Origin: an uncultured Pseudomonadales bacterium
GTDB taxonomy: Bacteria; Pseudomonadota; Gammaproteobacteria; Pseudomonadales; UBA7434
NCBI GenBank assembly: GCA_943788835.1
Contig: CALSRU010000001.1
Location: 252,229 to 316,228 of the forward strand
Reading direction: 5' to 3'
DNA length: 64,000 nucleotides
The first letter of the stretch is position 1. Each line of letters begins with the position of its first letter. The translations under genes were made by a program, and so were the position numbers. Of this stretch, positions 54,995 through 64,000 are shown piece after piece. The notes under the pieces were generated by a model, which worked only from the letters and a program-made list of their open reading frames with translations, had not been told where the DNA came from and searched no databases.

Positions 54995-55765
54995 TTACTC
55001 CACAAACGCCCTTTCTATAACGTAATGCCCTGCTTGCCCGTTACGCACTTCAGTAAAGCCACGCTCATTTAAAATGGCGCAAGTGTCTTTCAACATGCTG
55101 GGGCTGCCACAAATCATAAAGCGGTCGTCGTCGATATTGGGCTTGGGGAGGCCGATATCGACAAATAATTTGCCACTAGTCATCAGGTCAGTTAGTCGGC
55201 CATTATTCTTATAATCTTCTCGCGTTACGCTAGGGTAGTAAATCAACTTTTCGCGCACCAGCTCGCCAAAATATTCATTGTTGGGCAGTTCGTTCTGGAT
55301 GTAATCCACGTAAGCGAGCTCAGAGGTATAGCGCACTCCATGAGTGAGGATAATTTTGTCAAATTGATCATAAATTTCATGATCTTTGATAATGCTCATA
55401 AACGGCGCAAGCCCGGTGCCAGTGCTAATTAAGTACAGGTGCTTACCCGGTAGCATTTGGTCGGTTACTAGGGTGCCGGTGGGTTTTTTGCTGACAAGAA
55501 CTTCATCGCCCACCTGCAAGTGCTGTAATCGTGAAGTCAGTGGCCCGTTGGGTACTTTGATGCTGAAGAATTCTAATTCATCTTCGTAGTTTGCGCTCGC
55601 TATGCTATAGGCCCTTAATAGAGGCTTCCCTTCCTCGGGGAGGCCCACCATCACGAAATGGCCATTTTTAAATCGAAAGCCTGTATCTCGGGTCGTTTTG
55701 AAGCTAAACAACGACTCGTTCCAGTGGTGCACGTGCGTAACGGTTTCGGTCATTAAGCGTGACAT
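54995..55765 (-). CDS. fpr: Ferredoxin/flavodoxin-NADP reductase
   Basis: A 256-residue flavoprotein: FAD-binding LRAYSIASANYEDELEFFSI, NADP-binding STGTGLAPFMSIIKD, and the C-terminal CGSPSMLKDTCAIL with terminal YVIERAFVE, as in bacterial subclass I reductases (Fpr/FprA). Exchanges electrons between NADPH and ferredoxin or flavodoxin. Good ribosome-binding site (AAGGAA). Divergent from a LysR-type regulator, as fprA and finR are in Pseudomonas, so it is likely induced by oxidative stress through that regulator. Confidence 0.93.
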   Translation of the reverse strand: MSRLMTETVTHVHHWNESLFSFKTTRDTGFRFKNGHFVMVGLPEEGKPLLRAYSIASANYEDELEFFSIKVPNGPLTSRLQHLQVGDEVLVSKKPTGTLVTDQMLPGKHLYLISTGTGLAPFMSIIKDHEIYDQFDKIILTHGVRYTSELAYVDYIQNELPNNEYFGELVREKLIYYPSVTREDYKNNGRLTDLMTSGKLFVDIGLPKPNIDDDRFMICGSPSMLKDTCAILNERGFTEVRNGQAGHYVIERAFVE

Positions 55766-55868
55766 TAAAGTTCCTTATTGGCGGTTAGTGAGGCGTTAGC
55801 TTTAAAGCGATTACTTTAGCGCTCCACCTTTAATAGGTAAAATGGTTTATTTAGATATCATATATCGG

Positions 55869-55882
55869 ATATATCGATATAT
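55869..55882. promoter_or_regulatory. AT-rich palindrome upstream of fpr
   Basis: A perfect 14-bp palindrome, ATATATCGATATAT, embedded in a stretch from 55854 to 55890 in which the motif ATATATCG recurs and GATATC is also palindromic. It lies about 110 bases upstream of fpr. Likely the fpr promoter region or an operator. Confidence 0.5.
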
Positions 55883-55924
55883 AATGATCGAATCAAAGGG
55901 TCGGGCACATCGGAGTTGTATGTG

Positions 55925-55950
55925 CCAAAAAAAGCCGGCTTAGCGCCGGC
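55925..55950 (-). terminator. Terminator-like hairpin upstream of fpr
   Basis: On the minus strand GCCGGC-5 bases-GCCGGC followed by seven T residues. It is oriented to stop minus-strand transcription before fpr, about 170 bases upstream of the fpr ATG, where no gene ends. It might end a small RNA from 55951-56100 or attenuate fpr. Confidence 0.6.
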
Positions 55951-56101
55951 ATAACTCTTACGAGGGGAGAACAATCAAAAATAGAGATAGAGGAGTTGTC
56001 TACGCGCTATTTATGATTCTTATTACGTAGACTCATTGCAGTTGGATTAGTTGCATGGCACCTACAAAACTCTTTTTTTTTAACTACTGGAAGGCAGGGT
56101 G

Positions 56102-56977
56102 ATGAGATTCACGCTAAGACAAATTGATGTTTTTTTGGCCACGGCTAGGTTGCAAAATATTAGCCGTGCGGCTGAGAATCTAGCGATGTCGCAGTCGGCG
56201 GCTAGTGGCGCGTTACAGGACCTTGAGCAGAGGTATAACACGCGCCTGTTTGACCGTGTGGGCAAGCGTTTACAACTCAATGCACAAGGTTATCAATTGC
56301 TACCCTTTGCCGAGGCGTTGCATAGCCAAGCCCGAGAGGTCGATAGCGTGTTGTTGCAAGATGAGCTATCTGGCGCTCTCAATATCGGCGCTACGCTTAC
56401 CATTGGCAACTATGTTGCCATTCCAATCATCACGCGCTTTAAGTCTGATTATCCGCTTATCAATTCTCAGCTCCATGTAGCCAATACCGTTAACATCGCT
56501 CAGCAAGTACTGAATTTTGAACTCGATATTGGCCTCATAGAAGGCGAGTATGCCCACGCTGATTTGTCGGTAACTGCGTGGCAGGCCGACGAGCTCGTGG
56601 TGTTTTGCTCGCCTGAGCATAGTTATGCTTCGCATCTACAGCTGTCTGATCAGCAGTTAATAGAAGCATCATGGATACTCAGAGAGCGCGGTTCCGGGAC
56701 GCGGCAAACCTTTGATCGTGCTATGCAAGGGCTGCAAAATTCGTTGAGCGTTTTCTTAGAGTTGGAGCATACCGAAGCGATCAAGCGCGCCGTTGCAGCG
56801 GGTGTTGGTTTGGGATGTTTGTCGCGCATCGCGCTACAAGACGATTTTGCCGCCGGGCGCTTGATACCGCTGGCGGTGCCGCAGCGAGATATGCAGCGGC
56901 ACTTTTATATGATTGTACATGCTAAAAAATATCAGTCACAAGCGCTGCGGCGCTGGATCGATTATTGTAACCAATAG
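56102..56977 (+). CDS. finR: LysR-type regulator, FinR-like
   Basis: A 291-residue LysR regulator: N-terminal winged helix-turn-helix (FTLRQIDVFLATARLQNISR, AAENLAMSQSAASGALQDLE) and a substrate-binding domain with IGATLTIGNYVAIPII and RERGSGTRQTFD. The divergent ferredoxin-NADP reductase and the sequence style fit FinR, which activates fprA in pseudomonads. ATG 56102 is chosen over the GTG immediately before it. The regulatory name is by analogy. Confidence 0.82.
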   Translation: MRFTLRQIDVFLATARLQNISRAAENLAMSQSAASGALQDLEQRYNTRLFDRVGKRLQLNAQGYQLLPFAEALHSQAREVDSVLLQDELSGALNIGATLTIGNYVAIPIITRFKSDYPLINSQLHVANTVNIAQQVLNFELDIGLIEGEYAHADLSVTAWQADELVVFCSPEHSYASHLQLSDQQLIEASWILRERGSGTRQTFDRAMQGLQNSLSVFLELEHTEAIKRAVAAGVGLGCLSRIALQDDFAAGRLIPLAVPQRDMQRHFYMIVHAKKYQSQALRRWIDYCNQ

Positions 56978-57013
56978 CGCCTATTTGTAACGGTCGCGAC
57001 AAGTGTTTGAGTG

Positions 57014-58333
57014 TTAGGCGATGAAGCCCAAGCTATGGGCGAAAATTATGATCACGCCTATGGGCGCTATAAAGCGCAGGGTGACAAACATAATGTTAAA
57101 GAGCAGTGCTGGTATATCGCTGATTTCTTTACGCACGCGGGTATAACCCATCTTCCAGCCTACAAAAATGGCTATTAGCAGACCGCCTAGCGGTAGCATA
57201 ACGTTGGCCGTGGCGTAGTCGAGCGTGTCGAAAACGGCGCTAGAGTAAATACTCGCTACGCCGCCGAGCCAGCAGATGAGGCCTAATCCGCATGTGGCAA
57301 ACAAGCGGCTAATGCCTGTTTTTTCAAGCCATGCGATGCCTGGCTCAATCAATGATATCGACGAGCTAAGTGCTGCAATCGACACTAAAATAAAAAAGAC
57401 GGTGCCAAATATTGAGCCGTTCCACATGCCTGAAAAAGCAATGGGAAGGGTTTCAAATAATAGGCCTGGCCCCGAGCCCGGCTGTAGGCCGCTAGCGAAG
57501 ACAAGCGGGAAAATAATGAGCCCGGCAATTAATGCGATGGTAGTGTCGAGGAAAGCCACGGCAAGCACCGCTCGCGGGATGGAGCTGTTTTTTGGCATGT
57601 AAGAGCCGTAGACCATAACCGTCCCCATGCCTAAACTTAAAGTAAAAAAGGCATGGCCCATGGCAATGAGTATGGCATCGCCGGTGAGTTTGCTGAAATC
57701 GGCGTTAAACAGGAAATTGAAGCCGAGCTCGAAGTTACCATTGCGGATTGAATAACCCAGTAGAATCAAAAGTAAGACAAACAATAATGGCATTAAATTA
57801 TCAACCGCTATACCAATACCTCGAGTCACACCAAGTCCGACGATAATTGCGGTGAGTAATAAAAATAGGCTATGCCAAAGCAATTGTCGTTCAGGGCTGC
57901 CGGCCAGCACACCAAAGCCTGCCGCAACTTCAGTGGCTGACTTGTCCATATAGCTGCCTTGCATACTTTGCCAAACATACTCTAACGACCAGCCGGCCAC
58001 CACGCTGTAATACATTAAAATCATCATTCCGCAGGCAACGCCCATAGCGCCAATGAATGCCCAGGCCTTAGAAGCGCCAGCATCGCGGCTATTTTTGAGC
58101 ATGGCATGAATGGGGTTTTCTCTAGCTCTGCGCCCCAGCATTACCTCGGCAATCATGATCGGAATGCCGAGCAAAACAATACATAGCAAATACATAAGCA
58201 CGAATGCCCCGCCGCCATTTTCACCAGCAATATAGGGGAACTTCCATATATTACCCAGGCCAACTGCCGCGCCGGTAGTGGCCATGATGAAGGTCCAGCG
58301 TTTAGTCCAAATTGGCGTGGTGTGTTGATTCAT
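57014..58333 (-). CDS. NSS-family sodium-dependent transporter
   Basis: A 439-residue LeuT-fold symporter of the neurotransmitter:sodium symporter family, bacterial 11/12-span type: RWTFIMATTGAAVGLGNIWK with FPYIAGENGGGAFVLMY, LGRRARENPI, and SLGMGTVMVYGSYM. Usual substrates are amino acids taken up with sodium. The ATG at 58333 gives the normal family start; 23 upstream codons are excluded. A single gene, divergent from typA. Confidence 0.92.
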   Translation of the reverse strand: MNQHTTPIWTKRWTFIMATTGAAVGLGNIWKFPYIAGENGGGAFVLMYLLCIVLLGIPIMIAEVMLGRRARENPIHAMLKNSRDAGASKAWAFIGAMGVACGMMILMYYSVVAGWSLEYVWQSMQGSYMDKSATEVAAGFGVLAGSPERQLLWHSLFLLLTAIIVGLGVTRGIGIAVDNLMPLLFVLLLILLGYSIRNGNFELGFNFLFNADFSKLTGDAILIAMGHAFFTLSLGMGTVMVYGSYMPKNSSIPRAVLAVAFLDTTIALIAGLIIFPLVFASGLQPGSGPGLLFETLPIAFSGMWNGSIFGTVFFILVSIAALSSSISLIEPGIAWLEKTGISRLFATCGLGLICWLGGVASIYSSAVFDTLDYATANVMLPLGGLLIAIFVGWKMGYTRVRKEISDIPALLFNIMFVTLRFIAPIGVIIIFAHSLGFIA

Positions 58334-58509
58334 GCGCTGCGGGTTCTCGACAATGGGGGTGAGATTAGGGCTGCAATGATAGGCTTCTGCCCAAAAGGCC
58401 AAAGTTTAGCGATTTGTGGGACATTAAACTACCGTATTACTTTTGTTGAATGTTAATTTTGCGCGTTGGAAACCTGCTAAACAGCGGTATTTAGCTTGCT
58501 GGGGTTATG

Positions 58510-58515
58510 TATAAT
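58510..58515 (+). promoter_or_regulatory. -10 element of the typA promoter
   Basis: A perfect TATAAT preceded directly by TG, about 95 bases before the typA start. A -35 match at 17 bases is poor, so this would be an extended -10-like promoter. It also argues against starting typA at 58507. Confidence 0.5.
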
Positions 58516-58608
58516 CGCGCGCACTTTAGACGGCCTCTAATCGAGGCCGTATCTGCGCCTATTATTAGTGTAAGGCGCGAATTGTTCAGTCACTCCGGAG
58601 TATCCTCG

Positions 58609-60435
58609 TTGGACATCACCAAAACTGCGAATTTACGCAACATAGCTATCATCGCCCATGTTGACCATGGCAAGACCACCCTCGTCGACAAGTTGCTAGA
58701 GCAATCCGGCACACTCGATCGTCGTGATCAGGGTACCGAGCGCATTATGGACTCCAATGATCAGGAGAAAGAGCGCGGTATTACGATTTTAGCCAAGAAT
58801 ACGGCAATTAACTGGAACGATCATCATATCAATATCGTTGATACGCCAGGACACGCCGATTTTGGCGGTGAGGTTGAGCGAGTGTTGTCGATGGTCGATT
58901 CGGTGTTATTGTTGGTTGATGCTGTTGATGGTCCGATGCCTCAGACTCGATTTGTCACTCAAAAAGCTTTTGCAGTAGGACTTAACCCGATTGTGGTCAT
59001 CAACAAAATTGATCGCCCCGGTGCGCGCGCCGATTGGGTGATGGATCAGGTATTCGATTTATTTGATCGTTTGGGCGCCACTGACGAGCAACTCGACTTT
59101 CCCGTGGTCTATGCCTCGGCCTTGAATGGTATAGCAGGGCTTGAACAAGATGCCATGGCGGATGATATGACTCCGCTGTTGCAGTTGATACTCGATACGG
59201 TCCGTGCGCCGCAAGTCGATATTGATGGCCCATTTCAAATGCAAATTAGTTCGCTCGACTACTCCAGCTATGTGGGCGTTATTGGGGTTGGTCGTATCAC
59301 TCGCGGTAGTATTAAACGCAACACCCCAGTCGTTGTTACAGATAATGAAGGCAATACTCGCAATGGTCGCATACTCGATATTCTTGGTAATTTAGGAGTA
59401 GAACGTGTTCCTGTAGAGCAGGCGGGAGCGGGAGACATTGTTTGTGTTACGGGCCTAGAAGGCTTACAAATATCGGAGACGCTATGTGCGCCGGATTGCA
59501 TTGAGGCTTTGCCTGCACTGACTGTAGATGAGCCGACTGTGTCGATGACCTTTCAAGTTAATGATTCGCCGTTTGCTGGACAAGACGGAAAATTTGTTAC
59601 TAGTCGCAATATAAAAGAACGGTTAGAGCGTGAGTTGCTGCATAACGTAGCATTACGTGTTGAGCAAGGCGATACGCCCGATAAGTTTAAAGTGTCGGGT
59701 CGCGGTGAATTGCATTTATCCGTATTGATCGAAACTATGCGCCGTGAAGGTTTTGAAATGAGCGTTGGCCGGCCTGAAGTGGTCCAGCGTGATGTTGATG
59801 GTGTTATTGAAGAACCCTTTGAGGCCGTCGTAGTTGATTGTGAAGAGCAGCATCAAGGTTCAGTGATGGAGGCCATGGGTCTGCGGCGCGGTGATTTGAA
59901 AAATATGGTGCCAGATGGCAAGGGCCGTATACGCCTCGATTACATTATGCCCGCACGTGGATTGATTGGGTTTCGCTCCGAATTTTTAACTATGACATCA
60001 GGCACAGGTATCCTTACTTCAATTTTTGATCATTATGGTCCGGTTAAAATTGGCGAAGTTCAGTCTCGAACTAATGGTGTTTTAATTAGTAATGTAAAAG
60101 GTAAGACGCTGGCTTATGCGTTATTTAATTTGCAAGAGCGTGGTCGTTTAACTATCGAGGCAAATGTCGACGTCTATGAGGGACAAGTAGTTGGCATTCA
60201 TAGCCGCGGTAATGATTTGACCGTTAACCCTACGAAAGCCAAGCAGTTGACTAACGTGCGAGCTTCAGGAACTGATGAGGCAACGATCTTGAGTCCACAT
60301 ATTAAAATGACGCTTGAGCAGGCGCTGGAGTTTATAGAGGACGACGAAATAGTTGAGGTAACGCCTAACTTTATTCGTGTGCGCAAAAAATTATTGTTAG
60401 AAAATGAGCGTAAACGCGCTTCGCGTTCAAAATAG
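58609..60435 (+). CDS. typA: BipA/TypA translational GTPase
   Basis: A 608-residue ribosome-binding GTPase of the elongation-factor family, involved in ribosome assembly and stress adaptation. G1 [10 protein letters not shown], switch region [11 protein letters not shown]3 [12 protein letters not shown]4 NKIDRPGAR; later [11 protein letters not shown] and the BipA C-terminal domain ([34 protein letters not shown]). The start is TTG at 58609, with GGAG eight bases upstream, giving nearly the length of E. coli BipA (607). The long upstream open frame lacks similarity and begins before the predicted transcription start. Confidence 0.95.
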   Translation: MDITKTANLRNIAIIAHVDHGKTTLVDKLLEQSGTLDRRDQGTERIMDSNDQEKERGITILAKNTAINWNDHHINIVDTPGHADFGGEVERVLSMVDSVLLLVDAVDGPMPQTRFVTQKAFAVGLNPIVVINKIDRPGARADWVMDQVFDLFDRLGATDEQLDFPVVYASALNGIAGLEQDAMADDMTPLLQLILDTVRAPQVDIDGPFQMQISSLDYSSYVGVIGVGRITRGSIKRNTPVVVTDNEGNTRNGRILDILGNLGVERVPVEQAGAGDIVCVTGLEGLQISETLCAPDCIEALPALTVDEPTVSMTFQVNDSPFAGQDGKFVTSRNIKERLERELLHNVALRVEQGDTPDKFKVSGRGELHLSVLIETMRREGFEMSVGRPEVVQRDVDGVIEEPFEAVVVDCEEQHQGSVMEAMGLRRGDLKNMVPDGKGRIRLDYIMPARGLIGFRSEFLTMTSGTGILTSIFDHYGPVKIGEVQSRTNGVLISNVKGKTLAYALFNLQERGRLTIEANVDVYEGQVVGIHSRGNDLTVNPTKAKQLTNVRASGTDEATILSPHIKMTLEQALEFIEDDEIVEVTPNFIRVRKKLLLENERKRASRSK

Positions 60436-60441
60436 GCTTAA

Positions 60442-60466
60442 CGCCAGCTATTCCGCATAGCTGGCG
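60442..60466 (+). other. Strong hairpin between typA and dtd
   Basis: CGCCAGCTAT-TCCGC-ATAGCTGGCG, a perfect 10-bp stem with a 5-base loop, six bases after the typA stop. No T-run follows, so it may be an mRNA-stabilising structure or a weak terminator; dtd begins 24 bases later. Confidence 0.6.
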
Positions 60467-60490
60467 GTAACTGTTACTGACAAATACGAA

Positions 60491-60928
60491 ATGAAAGCAT
60501 TAATTCAGCGAGTGAGCTCTGCAAAGGTTGATGTCGATAAGCAAACGGTCGGTGCTATTGGGCAGGGCCTCTTGGTGTTGTTGGCTGTTGAAAAGCATGA
60601 CTCGAAAAGCCATGCGGAGAAGATAGCTCACAAGCTTTTAAATTATCGCGTATTTGCTGATGATGGCGATAAAATGAACTTGAGTATCCGCGATATCGAT
60701 GGCGGCCTGCTCATTATTTCGCAATTCACTCTGGCCGCCAGCACAGACAAAGGCATGCGGCCAAGTTTTTCTAGTGCGGCTGAGCCTACTTTGGCGAAAT
60801 CTTGTTACGACTATTGCGTTTCAAAACTTAAAGAGCAGCATCGCAGTGTAGAAACGGGAATTTTCGCCGCCGACATGCAAGTGCACCTAGTTAATGATGG
60901 CCCGGTGACTTTCCTACTAGAAGTCTGA
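60491..60928 (+). CDS. dtd: Dtd, D-aminoacyl-tRNA deacylase
   Basis: A 145-residue homodimeric proofreading enzyme that frees D-amino acids from tRNA. Start MKALIQRVSSAKV and the two active-site motifs are present: the SQFTL motif in LLIISQFTLAA and the cross-subunit Gly-cisPro motif in VNDGPVTFLL. Full length. Follows typA closely, probably in one transcript. Confidence 0.95.
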   Translation: MKALIQRVSSAKVDVDKQTVGAIGQGLLVLLAVEKHDSKSHAEKIAHKLLNYRVFADDGDKMNLSIRDIDGGLLIISQFTLAASTDKGMRPSFSSAAEPTLAKSCYDYCVSKLKEQHRSVETGIFAADMQVHLVNDGPVTFLLEV

Positions 60929-61278
60929 TAGCTAATTGATTAATACCTCTTTTAAATTGTAGCTTTTGTCAAAATCAGGCAATACTGCTGGGGTCACGGC
61001 CATGCGATGCGCCGCGTTTCAACCTGCCGTCAACCACATGAGCGACAATCGAATTTTTTGCTGCCGCATAATACCCGCATATTTCCCCAGCTTTTATCTG
61101 CCCAAGAGCAATGTTTTCTGGGACAATTTGCTCTGGTAAGCGCGCGGGCCACCATTGTGCGTACCATGCTTCAAAAGTCCTTGTTGACGGATTCCTTAGT
61201 ACGGCGGAAGGTGATGAGGTAGTTGTTGTTGATCGGTGGTTCTAATCTAATTATTGCAAACCAGTAAGACGAGTTGCT
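60929..61278. other. Region between dtd and parC
   Basis: 350 bases. A frame of 71 codons at 61007-61222 has no family resemblance, hydrophobic pattern or ribosome-binding site, so I do not call it. No terminator with a T-run was found. The parC promoter should lie here. Confidence 0.45.
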
Positions 61279-63540
61279 ATGAGTGCCAATAACGGAAACA
61301 CCCCCAGCGATTTTGAAACCGAACAGGTTTCAATAAGAGATTACGCAGAGAAAGCCTACCTCGATTATTCGATGTACGTAATACTCGATCGGGCACTGCC
61401 ACATGTTGGTGACGGTCTTAAGCCTGTGCAGCGTCGTATTGTTTATGCTATGTCTGAGCTTGGGCTGAAGGCAGGCGCCAAATATAAAAAGTCAGCTCGT
61501 ACCGTCGGTGACGTGATTGGTAAGTTTCACCCGCATGGTGATAGCTCAGTTTATGAAGCTATGGTGATTATGGCGCAGCCCTTCAACTACCGCTATCCGC
61601 TTATTGATGGGCAGGGCAACTGGGGCTCGGCCGATGATCCAAAATCCTTTGCTGCAATGCGTTATACCGAGTCAAAGCTCACAGGGTTTGCTGATGTACT
61701 GATGGCTGAGGTAGGTCTTGGTACGGTTGACTGGCAACCCAATTTCGATGGTACATTGGAAGAGCCTACCTTGCTGCCAGCCAGAGTCCCGAGCATCTTG
61801 TTAAATGGTACCACCGGTATCGCTGTGGGTATGGCGACGGATATACCACCGCATAATTTGAATGAAGTGGTTTCGGCCTGCATTCACTTGCTAGAAAAGC
61901 CCAAGGCAACAGTCCGCGAAATTAATGAACATGTTATTGCGCCTGACTATCCTACCGAGGCTGAAATCATCACCTCGCGTCAGGCCATTCTTGATATGTA
62001 TGAAACGGGCAAAGGCAGCCTTAAGATGCGCGCGATTTATACGAAAGAGCAGGGAGATATCGTAGTTACTGCGTTGCCGCATCAGGTTTCGGGTGCCAAG
62101 GTCCTTGAGCAAATTGCTGCGCAAATGCAGGCCAAAAAATTACCAACAGTTGTCGATTTGCGCGATGAGTCGGACCATGAAAATCCAACTCGACTTATTA
62201 TAGTACCGAAGTCTAATCGAGTTGATGTTCAAGCATTGATGTCACATTTGTTCCATTCCACAGATTTAGAGAAAAACTATCGTATTAATTTAAATATGAT
62301 TGGTGTGAATGGCCGCCCACAGGTTAAAAACCTCGTGATGATTCTCAAAGAGTGGCTGCAGTATCGCAAAGACACTATCGTGCGCCGCCTTGAGTATAGG
62401 CTGCAAAAAATTCTTGATCGATTGCATTTACTTGATGGCTTGCTCATCGCATTTCTGAATATGGATGAGGTCATTCAGATTATTCGCACCGAAGATAAGC
62501 CCAAGCAAAAACTGATTGCGCGTTTCAATCTCAGTGAGATGCAAGCCGATTATGTGCTCGATACTCGTTTGCGCCAGCTGGCTCGTCTTGAAGAATTAAA
62601 AATCAAGGCCGAGCAAGAAGAGTTGGCCGCTGAGCGGGATGCGATCCAGAAAACGTTGGGCTCGGATGCGCGCTTAAAAACATTGATTAAAAAAGAGTTG
62701 CTAGCTGTAGCTGAAGAGTTCGGCGATCCGCGTCGGTCTCCTCTAGTGGAGCGGGACGATGCGATTGCCTATACCGAAGACGATATTACGACCGTTGATC
62801 CAATTACCGTTGTACTTTCCGAGAGGGGCTGGGTCAGAGCCGCTAAGGGTCATGATATAGATCCGGCTAGTTTAAGCTTTAAGTCCGGCGATACGTTTAA
62901 GTTAGCCGCGCGCGGAAAATCGAATGAATCGGCGGTCTTTTTAGATTCTACAGGCAGAAGTTATTCACTCCCTGTTCGGCTATTGCCATCTGCTCGAGGT
63001 CAAGGTGAGCCATTAAGTGGCAAGATAAATCCTCCATCTGGCGCAAGTTTTAAAGGCGTCATGATGGGTGGGGGTGCTGATCATTATCTTCTTAGTACTG
63101 ATGCTGGTTATGGATTTGTCGCAAAACTAGAAGACATGCATGCCAACAAAAAAGCTGGTAAGGCCTTGCTCACAGTGCCCAAGGGTGGTGAGGTTTTGGC
63201 CCCTGTTAACGCTGAAAATTATAGTGAGAGTATGCTGGTTGCTATTAGTAATATTGGACGGATGCTTGTCTTTCCTCTTACTGATTTGCCTGTTATGGCG
63301 CGGGGCAAAGGCAATAAAATTATGAATATTCCATCGGCTAAGTTAGCGACGCGTGAAGAATTCATGCTCGCAGTCGTTGTGCTCAGCCCGAAAGATGCAT
63401 TAATGATTTATGCAGGTAAACGACATCTTCGAATGAAATTAGCTGACCTTGAGCATTATATGGGTGAGCGTGCTCGACGTGGCAATAAGTTGCCACGCGG
63501 TTTTCAAAAAGTCGACTCTGTGTCTATAGAAAAAAAATAA
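61279..63540 (+). CDS. parC: ParC, topoisomerase IV subunit A
   Basis: A 753-residue DNA-cleaving subunit of topoisomerase IV. N-terminal [20 protein letters not shown], the quinolone-resistance region [14 protein letters not shown] with the wild-type Ser and Glu at the two main resistance sites, catalytic Tyr in [10 protein letters not shown], and a C-terminal beta-pinwheel ([19 protein letters not shown]). Length equals E. coli ParC. Works with ParE (29647-31533), here 30 kb away. Followed by serB. Confidence 0.96.
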   Translation: MSANNGNTPSDFETEQVSIRDYAEKAYLDYSMYVILDRALPHVGDGLKPVQRRIVYAMSELGLKAGAKYKKSARTVGDVIGKFHPHGDSSVYEAMVIMAQPFNYRYPLIDGQGNWGSADDPKSFAAMRYTESKLTGFADVLMAEVGLGTVDWQPNFDGTLEEPTLLPARVPSILLNGTTGIAVGMATDIPPHNLNEVVSACIHLLEKPKATVREINEHVIAPDYPTEAEIITSRQAILDMYETGKGSLKMRAIYTKEQGDIVVTALPHQVSGAKVLEQIAAQMQAKKLPTVVDLRDESDHENPTRLIIVPKSNRVDVQALMSHLFHSTDLEKNYRINLNMIGVNGRPQVKNLVMILKEWLQYRKDTIVRRLEYRLQKILDRLHLLDGLLIAFLNMDEVIQIIRTEDKPKQKLIARFNLSEMQADYVLDTRLRQLARLEELKIKAEQEELAAERDAIQKTLGSDARLKTLIKKELLAVAEEFGDPRRSPLVERDDAIAYTEDDITTVDPITVVLSERGWVRAAKGHDIDPASLSFKSGDTFKLAARGKSNESAVFLDSTGRSYSLPVRLLPSARGQGEPLSGKINPPSGASFKGVMMGGGADHYLLSTDAGYGFVAKLEDMHANKKAGKALLTVPKGGEVLAPVNAENYSESMLVAISNIGRMLVFPLTDLPVMARGKGNKIMNIPSAKLATREEFMLAVVVLSPKDALMIYAGKRHLRMKLADLEHYMGERARRGNKLPRGFQKVDSVSIEKK

Positions 63541-63605
63541 CATCATATTTGTAGTGCAAAGACGTGAAATTTTTAGTGACTAGGTGCAAATAAATTATAA
63601 ATAGT

Positions 63606-64000
63606 ATGAATAGTGTTTTTTTAATTAAGGTTTCAGGCCACGATCAACCTGGAATTACTAATATCATTACAGGCATATTAGCCGATAGTGCTATTAATGT
63701 TTTAGATATTGGTCAAGCAGTTATCCACAACAATTTAGCGCTAGGAATTCTTGTGGAGGTGCCCGAGACTGTTGATGTGAAGCCACTGAGCGTGTTGTTA
63801 GCAGATCGGCTTGCTGCATTGTCGATGGCGGTTGATATCAAAGAAGTCTCGGCGAATGACTATGTCGACTGGATAGGCGGGCAAGGCAAGCCGCGCCATA
63901 TACTTACGTTGTTAGCTAGAAAGATAACAGCGAGTCATGTGCACAAGGTCACTCGCTTGATCGCTGAACATCAACTAAATATTGACAAGATCACTCGGCT
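63606..64000 (+). CDS. serB: SerB, phosphoserine phosphatase (N-terminal part)
   Basis: Cut by the end of the window: 131 codons are present and open to the edge. The sequence (FLIKVSGHDQPGITNIITGI, VLDIGQAVIHNNLALGILVE) is an ACT-like domain, and HILTLLARKITASHVHKVTR begins a second one, as in gammaproteobacterial SerB. The HAD phosphatase domain that confirms activity lies outside. Position after parC matches Pseudomonas. ATG at 63606 has only a weak ribosome-binding site. Confidence 0.85.
   Translation, partial: MNSVFLIKVSGHDQPGITNIITGILADSAINVLDIGQAVIHNNLALGILVEVPETVDVKPLSVLLADRLAALSMAVDIKEVSANDYVDWIGGQGKPRHILTLLARKITASHVHKVTRLIAEHQLNIDKITR

Noticed and set aside
61007..61222. 71-codon frame between dtd and parC
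   Set aside because: No ribosome-binding site, domain or membrane pattern.

Overview
The window is a chromosomal segment of a Gram-negative gammaproteobacterium, most likely a marine, polysaccharide-using member of the Cellvibrionales or a neighbouring order. The evidence is the MSHA pilus operon, an NtrBC/GlnA nitrogen system with sigma-54 control, the tolC/DUF1249/cpdA/yqiA/parE gene order, WaaA (Kdo transferase), ParC followed by SerB, and a beta-glucan phosphorylase locus. Genus assignment is inference; there is no rRNA in the window. I saw no tRNA, rRNA, CRISPR array, intact insertion sequence or prophage.

Region 1 (1-13.9 kb, + strand) is the distal part of an MSHA type IV pilus operon: end of the secretin MshL, ATPase MshM, TPR protein MshN, c-di-GMP-type motor ATPase MshE, platform protein MshG, prepilins MshB, A, C, D and O, a 1430-residue adhesin-like MshQ, and MshP. 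MshQ precedes MshP, the reverse of the usual order, and MshQ carries a LamG domain apparently inserted inside a discoidin-like domain.

Region 2 (14-23.9 kb, mostly - strand) holds nitrogen control: ntrC, ntrB, a DUF4124 protein and glnA. Between ntrB and the glnA/DUF4124 pair lie a + strand retropepsin-like protease and a three-gene redox module (rubrerythrin, GlpC/HdrD-like Fe-S protein, DUF3501). Upstream of glnA two NtrC operators and a sigma-54 promoter can be read directly, placed almost as at E. coli glnAp2; another NtrC-like operator lies upstream of ntrB.

Region 3 (24.1-31.5 kb) is envelope and housekeeping: waaA, tolC, DUF1249 (yqiB), cpdA, yqiA, parE. The nudF gene often found between tolC and DUF1249 is absent.

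Region 4 (31.6-40.6 kb) is a looser, more AT-rich accessory stretch of small single genes: a secreted esterase-like hydrolase, DUF3010, a glutaredoxin, an S4 RNA-binding protein, a probable gene remnant, a membrane protein, a periplasmic cupin, a DJ-1/PfpI protein, a VOC protein, an exported amidohydrolase, a CPXCG protein with a two-helix potassium-channel-like protein, a SEC-C protein with a Trp-rich protein, and a cold-shock protein.

Region 5 (40.6-51.8 kb) is a carbohydrate locus: a 1154-residue cytoplasmic glycoside phosphorylase of the GH94/GH149/GH161 type, a GPH-family symporter, a MATE transporter, a sugar-porter MFS transporter and a GH30 lipoprotein glycosidase. The likely logic is outer trimming of a branched beta-glucan (laminarin is the leading guess), uptake, then phosphorolysis inside the cell.

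Region 6 (52-64 kb): an SDR, a SulP anion transporter, PhnA/YjdM, a divergent ferredoxin-NADP reductase/LysR (FinR-like) pair with a structured intergenic region, an NSS-family symporter, BipA/TypA, D-Tyr-tRNA deacylase, ParC, and the start of SerB, cut by the window edge.
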